A stretch of 64,000 bases of DNA, from contig NZ_CP011393.1 in assembly GCF_001644665.1 (NCBI RefSeq), positions 248,001 through 312,000 on the forward strand. The letters are read 5' to 3'. How positions within the stretch are numbered: the first letter of the stretch is position 1; each line of letters starts with the position of its first letter. The position numbers and the translations under genes are program-made. The notes below the pieces were generated by a model, which did no database searches, was not told where the DNA came from, and saw only the letters and a list, made by a program, of their open reading frames with translations. Positions 36,891 through 45,515 of the stretch are shown here, one piece after another. The stretch comes from Fervidobacterium pennivorans. GTDB lineage: Bacteria > Thermotogota > Thermotogae > Thermotogales > Fervidobacteriaceae.

Positions 36891-37463
36891 TTATTTTATC
36901 ATACCTTGGAATCCCATAAAAGCAAGTGAAAGTAGAGAAGCTGTTATCATCGATATCGGAAGATTAAGGAACGGCCTTGGCACATCGTAAAGTTCTAGTC
37001 TTTCCCTGATACCTGAAAAGATAACCAGCGCCAGCAAAAATCCAAGACCTGCTCCAAGTGCGTTAAAAATAGCCTCAAAGAAAGTATATTTTGACAAGCT
37101 ATTCACTATTGCGATACCCAAGATGATACAGTTTGTTGTTATCAAAGGTAGGTAAATACCCAATGCTTCGTAAAGTGAAGGGTTATTCTTTTTCAGGAAC
37201 GCTTCAACGAACTGAACAAACGTTGCAATAACAAGTATGAAAACTATAGTCCTTAGAAACTCCAATTGGAGTTTTATGAGTAACAAATCGAGTCCCCAAG
37301 AAATAGCGGAAGACATAACCAATACGAATATAACTGCAAGTCCCATTCCAATGGCAGTTGAGGTTTTCTTCGAAACACCTAAGAATGGACAAATCCCTAA
37401 GAACCTAACAAACACGTAATTATTGACAAGCATTGCGGATAGCAAAATCAAGAATAATTTCAT
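36891..37463 (-). CDS. rnfA: Rnf complex subunit RnfA
   Basis: A 190-residue integral membrane protein with six helices, including NNYVFVRFLGICPFLGVS near the start, as in RnfA/NqrE. With RnfE it forms the membrane core that passes electrons across the bilayer through a bound iron-sulfur centre; Cys25 and Cys112-type cysteines are present in FLGICPFLG and TTNCIILG. It overlaps the rnfE stop by four bases. It is the last gene of the operon; rnfB, which usually follows, is absent. Confidence 0.95.
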   Translation of the reverse strand: MKLFLILLSAMLVNNYVFVRFLGICPFLGVSKKTSTAIGMGLAVIFVLVMSSAISWGLDLLLIKLQLEFLRTIVFILVIATFVQFVEAFLKKNNPSLYEALGIYLPLITTNCIILGIAIVNSLSKYTFFEAIFNALGAGLGFLLALVIFSGIRERLELYDVPRPFLNLPISMITASLLSLAFMGFQGMIK

Positions 37464-38140
37464 TTCGCCTCACCCACCCTTTGCTGAGTCTGTTGAACCT
37501 GTTGAGTTTGTTGTGATTGTTGTGCTTGGGCTATTTTCTTTGCCTTTTCTTGGCGATTAATTGAAATTGCGGCAAAGAGTGCTGCTAAGAGTCCGAGAGT
37601 CAGATAAGCACCTGGTGGAAGAATCATAACGAACATATTGAACGCCTTGCCCCAGACTTTGATATCAAAAATCGTCCCGTTCCCAAAAAGTTCCCTTATA
37701 CTGCCAAGAAGCGTGAGGCTAAGTGTGAAACCAACCCCCATACCCAAGCCATCGAGCAAAGAATCAACAACTGAGTGTTTGGAAGCGTATGCTTCCGCCC
37801 GTCCCATAATGATACAGTTAACGACTATGAGAGGTATGAAAAGCCCCAAGGTTTTCCACAAATCATACGTGAACGCATGCATTACCAAATCCACGATGGT
37901 AACAAAAGTTGCAATTACCGTGATGAAGATTGGAATCCTTATCTTTTCTGGCACAGTTTTCCTAATGGCAGATATGACTATATTTGACATAACAAGCACC
38001 GCTGTTGCTGCTAATCCCATTCCAAAACCATTTTTTGCACTCGTTGTTGTCGCAAGTGTCGGACACATTCCAAGAACCTGAACGTATGTTGGGTTCTCCT
38101 TTATTATCCCCTTAGTGAATTCTGAAATCTTAGAGGCCAT
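37460..38140 (-). CDS. rnfE: Rnf complex subunit RnfE
   Basis: A 226-residue membrane protein, homologous to RnfA and NqrD, with six helices. It has NPTYVQVLGMCPTLATT and VNCIIMGRAEAYA with the conserved cysteines. The C-terminal 35 residues are a cytoplasmic tail very rich in Gln (a run of QQ-containing repeats, then RVGEAK), which is not a normal part of the family. It is translationally coupled to rnfG and rnfA. Confidence 0.95.
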   Translation of the reverse strand: MASKISEFTKGIIKENPTYVQVLGMCPTLATTTSAKNGFGMGLAATAVLVMSNIVISAIRKTVPEKIRIPIFITVIATFVTIVDLVMHAFTYDLWKTLGLFIPLIVVNCIIMGRAEAYASKHSVVDSLLDGLGMGVGFTLSLTLLGSIRELFGNGTIFDIKVWGKAFNMFVMILPPGAYLTLGLLAALFAAISINRQEKAKKIAQAQQSQQTQQVQQTQQRVGEAK

Positions 38141-38841
38141 TACTTTTCACCCCCGAGATACTTTTCTTTAAGGAACTTGTACATCACATTTAAGGAACTC
38201 ACAACTGCCCTTGGAGTGATGGTTGCACCAGTCATCACATCAGATACCTTTACAACCCCTTCTTGTTTTGCCTCTTCTGGATCAATCCCTTGTTTCCCTG
38301 CATCCTTATCAACCTTCAATCCATTTTTAAGTCCTGTCTCTGGTATCGGGAAGAACCTCTTCTGCACATTGGGGTCGGCTATTTTCGCACCAAGTCCCGG
38401 GGTTTCTTGCGAGTAATCAAGTACTTTAATAGCTTTTAACGACAATTCACCTGTGGTTTTATCAAGCTTGAATGCTGCCATCGTTACAACGTTTCCGCCG
38501 TAACCAACCGCGTAACCGGTTAGCAGATAATACTTTGCACTATCTGTTTCAAACTCATACACAGGAGATATCACTGTTCCTACATTGTCGGTGAACAATA
38601 CATTACCCATTTCGTTCCTTTTTGAAAGCACGATTTTTTTTATCTCATCAATACTCACAATGGTATTCCCGTTCTCATCAGTTAGCAAACTCTCCATGGA
38701 AGATATAACGTTCGCAAGTTCCGCTTCGGCTATTCTATCCTTCGTAATTGTGTAAACCAGACCAAGTGCAATCCCCGCAATTAACGTGTAAACCATCAAC
38801 GTGATACTCATCTTCAGCATTTCACGCCTATTCTCTTTCAT
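38140..38841 (-). CDS. rnfG: Rnf complex subunit RnfG (FMN-binding)
   Basis: A 233-residue protein with one N-terminal membrane anchor (about 10-30) and an extracytoplasmic FMN-binding domain. The covalent flavin attachment motif is TGATITPRAV near residue 205, with the second Thr as the attachment site. The start overlaps the rnfD stop. The flavin is loaded by ApbE, which is not in the window. Confidence 0.94.
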   Translation of the reverse strand: MKENRREMLKMSITLMVYTLIAGIALGLVYTITKDRIAEAELANVISSMESLLTDENGNTIVSIDEIKKIVLSKRNEMGNVLFTDNVGTVISPVYEFETDSAKYYLLTGYAVGYGGNVVTMAAFKLDKTTGELSLKAIKVLDYSQETPGLGAKIADPNVQKRFFPIPETGLKNGLKVDKDAGKQGIDPEEAKQEGVVKVSDVMTGATITPRAVVSSLNVMYKFLKEKYLGGEK

Positions 38842-39821
38842 GCTTTTCGCCTCCCAAAAACCCTTGGCTGTGTGTGTCTATCGATTATGGGAACAAGGGC
38901 GTTCATAAGAAGTATAGACAAGGAAACACCTTCCGGATAACCTCCGAAATATCTGATAAGCATTGTTACAACACCACAACCAAGGCCAAATATAGCTTGT
39001 CCCTTAAGTGTCATTGGACTGGTTACCATATCCGTTGCCATGAAGAGAGCACCAAGCATCAACCCACCCGCCAAAACGTGGAAGATAGGTGAACCAAACC
39101 TTTCTGGATTGATAGTGTAGAATATCGAGGCGATGAGTAACACGCTACCAATATAGGTAGCTGGAATGACTACCTTAATTCTCCCTCTAAAAACCAAATA
39201 GAGGAAACCTATAAACAGAAGAATAGCACTTGTTTCACCTATACATCCACCAACGTTTCCAAAAGCCAAATCAAGGTAATTCGTGCTCTCCATAACCTTG
39301 CTGAATCCCTGTAATTTCAATATCGCAAGTGGTGTTGCAGTTGTTTGTGCGTCTGTATACCACCCACCGAACGATGCTATTGGCTTATACCATGTTGTCA
39401 TGAAGGTCGGAAAAGAAACAAGCAAGAATACCCTTGCTGCGAGTGCTGGGTTGAAGATATTCTGACCTAGTCCACCGAATGCGTGCTTCACAATAGCAAT
39501 AGCAAAGACCACACCTATGAGTAGCACCCACCAAGGTGTTGCCACACTGACGTTCAAAGCGAGCAACAACCCTGTGACTGCAGCACTACCATTTGGGACA
39601 AAATTTTTGTCTTTCCTCAAAACTCTCATTATAAAAAATTCAATCAGTTCAGCACTAATCATACCAAGAATAGATAATATTAATGCGTACAACCCAAAGA
39701 AAAATGTAGCTGCAATGGTGGCTGGGGCTAAAGCAATTAACACATCTATCATTATCTTCCTTGTCGAATCTTGCGTTCTTACATGTGGTGCCGATGTTGT
39801 GAGTAACTTTACATTCTTCAT
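38838..39821 (-). CDS. rnfD: Rnf complex subunit RnfD
   Basis: A 327-residue membrane protein with nine or ten helices, homologous to NqrB. It has GSAAVTGLLLALNV, GGLGQNIFNPALAARV and DMVTSPMTLKGQAIFG; the last holds the Thr for covalent FMN. It takes part in electron transfer and Na+ or H+ translocation. It overlaps rnfC and rnfG by four bases each. Confidence 0.95.
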   Translation of the reverse strand: MKNVKLLTTSAPHVRTQDSTRKIMIDVLIALAPATIAATFFFGLYALILSILGMISAELIEFFIMRVLRKDKNFVPNGSAAVTGLLLALNVSVATPWWVLLIGVVFAIAIVKHAFGGLGQNIFNPALAARVFLLVSFPTFMTTWYKPIASFGGWYTDAQTTATPLAILKLQGFSKVMESTNYLDLAFGNVGGCIGETSAILLFIGFLYLVFRGRIKVVIPATYIGSVLLIASIFYTINPERFGSPIFHVLAGGLMLGALFMATDMVTSPMTLKGQAIFGLGCGVVTMLIRYFGGYPEGVSLSILLMNALVPIIDRHTQPRVFGRRKA

Positions 39822-41125
39822 TTCTTACCACCTCGCAGTGTGCGGTAGACTTTCTTTGCGAGCTTTATCGACTTGACGTGTTCAACGTTAGCTGGACAGA
39901 TGTAAGTACAAGAACCACATTCAATACAATCAAGCAAACCGATAGCTGCCGCTTCATCGTATTTTTTCTTTCTTGCAAGCAAATCAAGCAAATAAGGCTG
40001 TAGGTTCATTGGACACACATGGACACAGTAAGAACACCTGATACAGTTCGTACTTTCACGTTTTTGTTCCGGTATAACGGTAATACCGTTATTTCCTTTT
40101 AAAAGAGGTGTATCCAAATTTGGAACTGGTATACCCATCATTGGTCCGCCCATTAACACTTTTAATTCGTTGTAACCTTCGGCAAACCCATCTCCCAGTC
40201 TTTCAATAATCCACGAAATCGGGGTTCCTATTCTAACCCACCAATTCCCCTTCCTGTTCACACCATCACCAGTTAGTGTCATTCCACGCTCAACGAGTGG
40301 TCTCCCATCTACAACTGCCTGTTTTATCGCAACCATCGTACTGACATTTTGCACAACTACACCAACATCCATTGGTAAACCACCACTTGGCACTTCCCTG
40401 CCAGTAATCGCCTTTATCAATTGTTTTTCAGCACCCTGAGGATATTTTGTTTTCAACGCTGCAACCTTTACCTTCCCTTTCCATTTCCTCTCAAGATGTT
40501 CAATGGCATCCTTCTTGTTGTACTCGATGCCTATGTAAACTTCTTTGACACCTAAAATCTTCTTGGTAATCTCAATGCCTTCTAAGAGCTCTTCATCCAT
40601 CTCAAGCATTACTCTGTGGTCAATAGTAAGATATGGCTCGCACTCCGCTCCGTTTATTATGAGTGTATCAACGGGTTTTGAAGGGTTCAGTTTCACATGT
40701 GTCGGGAACATCGCTCCACCAAGTCCAACAACACCTGCTTTTTTGATTTGCTCGATAAGCTCTTCTTTTGTGACCGTTGTCCAATCCAGTTTAGGTAGTA
40801 ATTCCCACTCATCCTCTCCCGTTCTTTCGATAGTTACAGCTTCGACAGCCATACCGTGGACTGCACTGTTGATTTTTGCTACGTTTGTCACAGTCCCTGT
40901 AACAGGAGAGTGCACATAAGCGGAAACAGGACCCTGTGGTTCCCCAATAACCTGCCCTGTTTTCACTTGCTGGCCAACTTCCACAACAACCTTTGCTGGT
41001 GCACCTGTGTGTTGTGCCATGAGCACAACAACTTTTTCTGGCAGTGGTGCTTTTTGAATCTTTTCGTGCTCTGTTAACTTCTTTTCAGGTGGATGGACTC
41101 CTCCTTTAAACGTTAACAACTTCAC
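39818..41125 (-). CDS. rnfC: Rnf complex subunit RnfC
   Basis: A 435-residue peripheral subunit. The N-terminal domain (HPPEKKLTEHEKI) is followed by an NADH/FMN-binding fold related to NuoF (GLGGAMFPTHVKL, NGAECEPYLT), a SLBB segment, and two [4Fe-4S] motifs (CIRCSYCVHVCP and CIECGSCTYICP near 365-420). It is the NADH-oxidising or NAD-reducing end of the ferredoxin:NAD+ oxidoreductase. The GTG at 41125 follows GGGAGGTG. It leads the operon rnfC-D-G-E-A. Confidence 0.95.
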   Translation of the reverse strand: MKLLTFKGGVHPPEKKLTEHEKIQKAPLPEKVVVLMAQHTGAPAKVVVEVGQQVKTGQVIGEPQGPVSAYVHSPVTGTVTNVAKINSAVHGMAVEAVTIERTGEDEWELLPKLDWTTVTKEELIEQIKKAGVVGLGGAMFPTHVKLNPSKPVDTLIINGAECEPYLTIDHRVMLEMDEELLEGIEITKKILGVKEVYIGIEYNKKDAIEHLERKWKGKVKVAALKTKYPQGAEKQLIKAITGREVPSGGLPMDVGVVVQNVSTMVAIKQAVVDGRPLVERGMTLTGDGVNRKGNWWVRIGTPISWIIERLGDGFAEGYNELKVLMGGPMMGIPVPNLDTPLLKGNNGITVIPEQKRESTNCIRCSYCVHVCPMNLQPYLLDLLARKKKYDEAAAIGLLDCIECGSCTYICPANVEHVKSIKLAKKVYRTLRGGKK

Positions 41126-41244
41126 TCACCACACCTCCCAGTGAAGGAAATAAAAAATCAATGTCAAACATTTTTCTTACATTCCGTGGAGAATCTATAA
41201 GATACAACAAAAAAAGGTAGGTTAAATGAAACCCACTCAATGAT

Positions 41245-41274
41245 ATTATATACCCTTTTTGCAAGTTTTTAAAA
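41245..41274 (-). promoter_or_regulatory. candidate promoter of the rnf operon
   Basis: On the minus strand a perfect TATAAT (41245-41250) lies about 120 bases before rnfC, with only a poor TTTTAA-like -35 about 18 bases upstream. No terminator for the preceding gene was seen in the 180-base gap, so read-through from the flagellar operon is possible. Confidence 0.35.
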
Positions 41275-41305
41275 GAGAATTTTTGTCTAATTTATATGAA
41301 TTTTC

Positions 41306-42145
41306 TTAAACCAAATGATAAACGAATCTATCTTCATACTTAAAAACAATGAAATCTCTTTCAAGTACCTGCTTACGTTTTAGTCTTTCTACTTTCGAAT
41401 AGTCGAAAAATACTCGCAAATTCTTATTCGGCAATATCTTCATACCAGAAACAACATCCAGTGGAATGCCTCGATAATAACCATAGAACTTCAAAAGTGA
41501 TATATTGTACTTTGAGCTAATGGCTTGAACGGCATTTAATATGGCAGATTTTTCAACATACTGGGCAGGTACATAATCGATGGAAGACAGAACAGGTGGG
41601 AATTTTTCTGGCTTTCGGAACTCTACTTTGAATAGCTGCCTTGGAGTTTTAAACCCTAACCCATTAATCGTTAGGTCGTTTCCTAAAACTTCTACGCTTT
41701 CCACTTTTGAGATATGTACATCAGGATTTAATATCTCAACGTCCGCTACGTTTAATTCATTAATAGCAAAACGAAAATTCTGTGCTTCATTGAAAACTAT
41801 CGTGGAACTGTTTGAATTTAGAGAATTTAAACCATCAAATGAACTTACCGTCAGGTTATGCTCGCTCAAGCAAAAACCCTCAATATTTTGTTCTATTGAA
41901 TCTTTTATGTCTTTAAAAACAAAGTTCTCATTTTCCTGTGGGAAGGAATAATCTTTGTATGAAACATCAAATGAAGAGTGCAGATCATGTATAGCTGGGG
42001 CATCGAATTCAAAACCTTCTACCTTTGTTGGAAAAGTCACTTCGATACTGTGAAACACCGTTTCGACCGAAACATCGGGACTTTTGTATTTCAAAAACCC
42101 GAGTTCCATCCGTAGTGTTTCAATTATTTCTCTTGCGATTCGCAT
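41306..42145 (-). CDS. protein of unknown function, end of flagellar operon
   Basis: I do not recognise this 279-residue protein. It has no signal peptide or membrane helix and no clear nucleotide or metal motif. The N-terminal half is acidic and rich in Ser, Asn and Phe with repeated short hydrophobic-polar alternation. The C-terminal 90 residues look more globular (VPAQYVEKSAILNAVQAI, MKILPNKNLRVFFDYSKV). It overlaps the preceding unknown gene by 22 bases and is the last gene of the flhA operon, so a motility or cell-surface role is only suggested by position. There is no strong ribosome-binding site at the ATG, consistent with translational coupling. Confidence 0.65.
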   Translation of the reverse strand: MRIAREIIETLRMELGFLKYKSPDVSVETVFHSIEVTFPTKVEGFEFDAPAIHDLHSSFDVSYKDYSFPQENENFVFKDIKDSIEQNIEGFCLSEHNLTVSSFDGLNSLNSNSSTIVFNEAQNFRFAINELNVADVEILNPDVHISKVESVEVLGNDLTINGLGFKTPRQLFKVEFRKPEKFPPVLSSIDYVPAQYVEKSAILNAVQAISSKYNISLLKFYGYYRGIPLDVVSGMKILPNKNLRVFFDYSKVERLKRKQVLERDFIVFKYEDRFVYHLV

Positions 42146-42612
42146 ACGTATTTCAGCGCCTTTTCAACCCTATCAAAAGGTTCCATGATATCAATCTTGG
42201 AGGCGTAATCTAAAATTTTCTGAACAACATTATCATCAACCTTAGCGTTTTCTGGGAATGTAATCCTTATACTCTTGTTGTTGAAATTAACAACCGCTTC
42301 GTTACTTTCCCTTTTCTCAGAAACAGGCTGTGGCAACAACGTTACCATAACCGTGTTCTTATCAAACAACAAGGTCGGGTCTTGGACAAGTATCACTTCA
42401 GGCTTATTCTCCAAGCGCTGAACCAATCCTTTTGCAATGATTTCTGCGTGTAGGTAGTATTCGAGAGAATTCCCATAGATGATTTCCTGGAGTTTCGTAG
42501 GTGTGACAGGTTCGGAGTATTTGAACTCAACTGGTATACCTAAATCGTTTATAACCAGTACTCCTCCAAGATGCTTACCATCTATATTCATTACACTTAA
42601 GTAACCAATCAT
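42124..42612 (-). CDS. protein of unknown function in flagellar operon
   Basis: An unrecognised 162-residue protein. The first 90 residues look like an alpha/beta fold (IGYLSVMNIDGKHLGGVLVI, EYYLHAEIIAKGLVQRL). The C-terminal 50 residues form a likely helical end (VVQKILDYASKIDIMEPF). No catalytic motif is evident. It overlaps the genes on both sides by a few bases, so it is coupled to them. Its position after fliA and the 42609 gene suggests a Thermotogota-specific motility accessory, not proven. Confidence 0.65.
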   Translation of the reverse strand: MIGYLSVMNIDGKHLGGVLVINDLGIPVEFKYSEPVTPTKLQEIIYGNSLEYYLHAEIIAKGLVQRLENKPEVILVQDPTLLFDKNTVMVTLLPQPVSEKRESNEAVVNFNNKSIRITFPENAKVDDNVVQKILDYASKIDIMEPFDRVEKALKYVCESQEK

Positions 42613-42935
42613 ACTCTCACATCCAACAGATGGGCTCCATCCTGCCTGAGAATTTCTTTTTCATTTCTTTCTTGTTTTTTACCACCTCTTGCCTGAGTTC
42701 CGATATATTCACCTTGGCTTCTACCCTCGGTGGCTGTTTTTACATTTTTTTGCTCTGTGCTTTGCACATTGGTTGTACTTTGAAGCTGAGCTTGTGCTTT
42801 TCTTTCAACACTTTGGGCACTATGTGCAACAGCTGCTTGCGCAGCGTATTGTTGCAAACTAACCATATGGGAACTGTCATGACTCACCCTTAAAATAATC
42901 GTTTGATTTTGAATCCCGCTGATTGGTTCAGCCAC
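42609..42935 (-). CDS. low-complexity Gln/Ala-rich protein of unknown function
   Basis: A 108-residue polar protein. The middle is rich in Ala, Gln and Ser (QQYAAQAAVAHSAQSVERK), and the end is charged and basic-acidic. No domain is recognised; it is probably disordered or helical. The GTG at 42935 follows GAGGTGA; a GTG at 42944 overlaps that site. It lies 33 bases after fliA. Low-complexity proteins of this kind occur after sigma-28 genes in other phyla, but no homology is claimed. Confidence 0.6.
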   Translation of the reverse strand: MAEPISGIQNQTIILRVSHDSSHMVSLQQYAAQAAVAHSAQSVERKAQAQLQSTTNVQSTEQKNVKTATEGRSQGEYIGTQARGGKKQERNEKEILRQDGAHLLDVRV

Positions 42936-42968
42936 GGTCTTCACCTCGAAGTACTCACAAATAAAACT

Positions 42969-43724
42969 CTATCCTTGTGTATCTTTATTGCCTGTTCTGT
43001 CCTTTGAAGATTCCAACTCTTGTTCTCCCTCAAGCATCTTTCTGAGCTTTGAAAGAATTGCGCCGATGATTTGCGAAACCCTGGATTCGGTCACACCAAG
43101 CACAGCAGCGATTTCTTTTAAAGATAAGTCGTGCTCAAATCTCAATGAAAGGATAAGTTTTTCTTTCTCGTCTAATTTATTTATCGACTCAACGAGCTGT
43201 TCATAAAGTATGGATTTCCAAGCCTTTTCCTTGACATCTTCACTACTTGGAATTTCATAATAATTTGATGGGTCCGAACTTTCCTCATCTACACCAAATA
43301 AATATTCATCTAAATTCACATACTGTTTCAACAACAGTTCATTGTAAATTTGTTCGACTTCTTGAACACTCATCCCCAAGATTTCAGCAAGTTCCTCATA
43401 GGTGGGCAACCTCTGGTGCTTAGTATAAAACTCAGCAATTTCATTATCCAACTTCTTTATATCCTGCCTCACATTTTTTGGTAAATAATCTAACTTTCTT
43501 AGATAATCTATCATAGCACCTTTTATACGTGTGTAAACGTATGTCTTGAACGTAGCTCCATGACGTGGGTCGTATTTATCTACGGCTTGAAGCAGGGCTA
43601 CAACCCCTTCTTGTATAAGGTCGTCAATTTCTACGTTGTGCGGTAAATTCACCTTCAAATCCCTTGCCAAACGTGTGACAAGTGGCAAATATTCCTTCAC
43701 AATGGCATCTTTGTTGAGAATCAA
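42969..43724 (-). CDS. fliA: flagellar sigma factor FliA (sigma-28)
   Basis: A 251-residue sigma-70 family factor with regions 2, 3 and 4. Region 2 has YLPLVTRLARDL, DDLIQEGVVALLQAVDKYDP and FKTYVYTRIKGAMIDYLRK. Region 3 is VRQDIKKLDNEIAEF through EELAEILG. Region 4 has LSLRFEHDLSLKEIAAVLGVTESRVSQI, the DNA-binding helix-turn-helix. It directs late flagellar and chemotaxis genes. The TTG start overlaps the cheD stop and lies behind GGAGG at a wide spacing. No anti-sigma FlgM is seen in the window. Confidence 0.93.
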   Translation of the reverse strand: MILNKDAIVKEYLPLVTRLARDLKVNLPHNVEIDDLIQEGVVALLQAVDKYDPRHGATFKTYVYTRIKGAMIDYLRKLDYLPKNVRQDIKKLDNEIAEFYTKHQRLPTYEELAEILGMSVQEVEQIYNELLLKQYVNLDEYLFGVDEESSDPSNYYEIPSSEDVKEKAWKSILYEQLVESINKLDEKEKLILSLRFEHDLSLKEIAAVLGVTESRVSQIIGAILSKLRKMLEGEQELESSKDRTGNKDTQG

Positions 43725-44200
43725 ATCTCAACAACCTCCACAGAATCTCCTGTTTTGACCTTTCGAATAAGTAATTTTCCAGTTTCGATGTCGTATTCTA
43801 TACTCCTTGCCTTGTTTCCGCCAGTGTCTTCTGCTAACAACTTAACCCCATTCCTCTGCAAAGCAGTCTTAACTGCTTCAACGTTTCTTGCACCTATATC
43901 CATTGCCGATTGAAACATCGATGCTCCACCCGCGATTTTTGCTTCCAACCTTGAACGTGAGGCTCCCATTTTTACTAATTCTTCGACAACCAAGCTAACA
44001 CCCGTATCAGCGAATTTACCAGGCGTATTCGTTGGTCTACCTCCACTATCTGGAAGCATCACATGGACCATTCCACCCACTTTGGCAACAGGGTCACGAA
44101 TACAGACTCCCACACAAGACCCAAGACCCAAGGTAACTAAAATTGCAGGATTTTTTTCAACTGCCCATTCTCCGATTCCGATAATAACTTTTTTCTTCAT
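43721..44200 (-). CDS. cheD: chemoreceptor glutamine deamidase CheD
   Basis: A 159-residue protein. The catalytic Cys lies in GLGSCVGVC near residues 26-34, with His in GGMVHVMLPDS near 45 and Thr in FADTGV. It deamidates receptor glutamines and, when bound to CheC, is held inactive and stimulates CheC. The two receptors in this window are its likely substrates. It directly follows cheC with a 4-base gap. Confidence 0.95.
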   Translation of the reverse strand: MKKKVIIGIGEWAVEKNPAILVTLGLGSCVGVCIRDPVAKVGGMVHVMLPDSGGRPTNTPGKFADTGVSLVVEELVKMGASRSRLEAKIAGGASMFQSAMDIGARNVEAVKTALQRNGVKLLAEDTGGNKARSIEYDIETGKLLIRKVKTGDSVEVVEI

Positions 44201-44204
44201 ATTG

Positions 44205-44822
44205 TCACATCCCCAACGCCTTTAGAAGTTTCTCAAGAGAATCTACAGAAGGTACTAACAGTAAGTAGCCTTGGAGTGCTTCTTCTAACCCTTCTATCTC
44301 TATAATGGTTTCAACAAGAAGTATATTTTCCTCACCTGCCAATGCAAGTGGTATCGAGATTTCAGAGATTATAGCACTTATCATGTCAACTATTAACTCT
44401 GGTGGTTCCGGATTTATGAAAAGATTCGTAAACCCAGCAAGTGCTGTTATATAGGAACCGCACATAATATTACCAATCTCTTTCATCATTGAAGATGTAA
44501 ACTCGTCCATCTCCGTTATGTCAGTTATTTCCATCCCGGTAAGCACTCTGGCAAGCGTTTTAACAGTTTTCGGGTCAAAGACCAAAAGTATCTCACCAGT
44601 CATGTCTTCTTTGAGTTCCATTTTCACTGAGCAAACCACTTCTTCAGGATTTTCGAAAAGAAAGGGTATTTTAGAAATAGGTATCACCTTTACCTGAGGG
44701 ACTGAAATTTCCACTTTTTTGTCAAGCATCATGGAAAGTGCTGTAGCTGCGTTACCAGTGCCTATATTCCCTACTTCTTTAATTGCATCCAGTTGTGCTT
44801 CGTTGAGTTTTTCTAACATCAT
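44205..44822 (-). CDS. cheC: CheY-P phosphatase CheC
   Basis: A 205-residue CheC with two phosphatase signatures, LDAIKEVGNIGTGNA near residues 11-25 and FTSSMMKEIGNIMCGSY near 103-119, each with the Glu and Asn pair. It dephosphorylates CheY-P and binds CheD. Two ATG codons (44822 and 44819) follow GGGAGG. It is the usual partner gene of cheD in Thermotogota. Confidence 0.94.
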   Translation of the reverse strand: MMLEKLNEAQLDAIKEVGNIGTGNAATALSMMLDKKVEISVPQVKVIPISKIPFLFENPEEVVCSVKMELKEDMTGEILLVFDPKTVKTLARVLTGMEITDITEMDEFTSSMMKEIGNIMCGSYITALAGFTNLFINPEPPELIVDMISAIISEISIPLALAGEENILLVETIIEIEGLEEALQGYLLLVPSVDSLEKLLKALGM

Positions 44823-44846
44823 CTTTCCTCCCTTCGAATCTACTTT

Positions 44847-45515
44847 TTATTTGACGGCCTTCATCTTAATTTCTTTTTGGAATATAAACCTTACAAGTGC
44901 TTTTTCCAAAGCAAGTGGTACGTCGAGGAACTGTACACCGTACATAAATCCCTCATCTATTTGCTCGTCTTGTCGTACAACCTTAGATTTCTGTTTGTTT
45001 AACAAAAGCTCGTTGTCAAGCTTTAAATCGATATATATTATATCACCCATTTTCAAATATTTTTTCGTTACCATCATCATTCCACCTGCACTAATGTTGC
45101 GTGTGGTAAATGCGTAGGACTCTGCATCTGGTTCATCAGAGAGATAAAATCTTCCTTCCAGGTAAAGGGGTATCCTAACAAACTTTCTTCTTTCCGTTTT
45201 GCGAACGGTTTCAGGAAAAGGAACGGGTATAACATAAATATTGTCACGCTTGATAACACCAAGAGAAATTGTGTCAAATTCGTAAATCGAAGACCGGTCA
45301 AATAAGTTGACCGTCATACGCACACCTTTGGGTATGGGGATAAATCTTCCCTTGTAAGAAGGTATTGAGAGAAAAAGAATGCGTTTTTCTAAATCTATGT
45401 CAACAACATTGCTCTTGTACTCGCCCTCGAGTTCTTTCACCATTGTTATCCTTATCAATGCAGGTATTCCTACTTTTAAAGCTTTTTGGGCATCAACCAA
45501 TTCCACATACGCCAT
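44847..45515 (-). CDS. flagellar brake protein with PilZ domain (YcgR type)
   Basis: A 222-residue two-domain protein. The N-terminal YcgR-type beta barrel (residues 1-100) is followed by a PilZ domain with the c-di-GMP contacts RRKFVR near 108-113 and NISAGG near 141-146. It probably binds c-di-GMP and slows or biases the flagellar motor. It is coupled to the next gene at 45515, and the ATG follows GGAGAGG. Confidence 0.88.
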   Translation of the reverse strand: MAYVELVDAQKALKVGIPALIRITMVKELEGEYKSNVVDIDLEKRILFLSIPSYKGRFIPIPKGVRMTVNLFDRSSIYEFDTISLGVIKRDNIYVIPVPFPETVRKTERRKFVRIPLYLEGRFYLSDEPDAESYAFTTRNISAGGMMMVTKKYLKMGDIIYIDLKLDNELLLNKQKSKVVRQDEQIDEGFMYGVQFLDVPLALEKALVRFIFQKEIKMKAVK

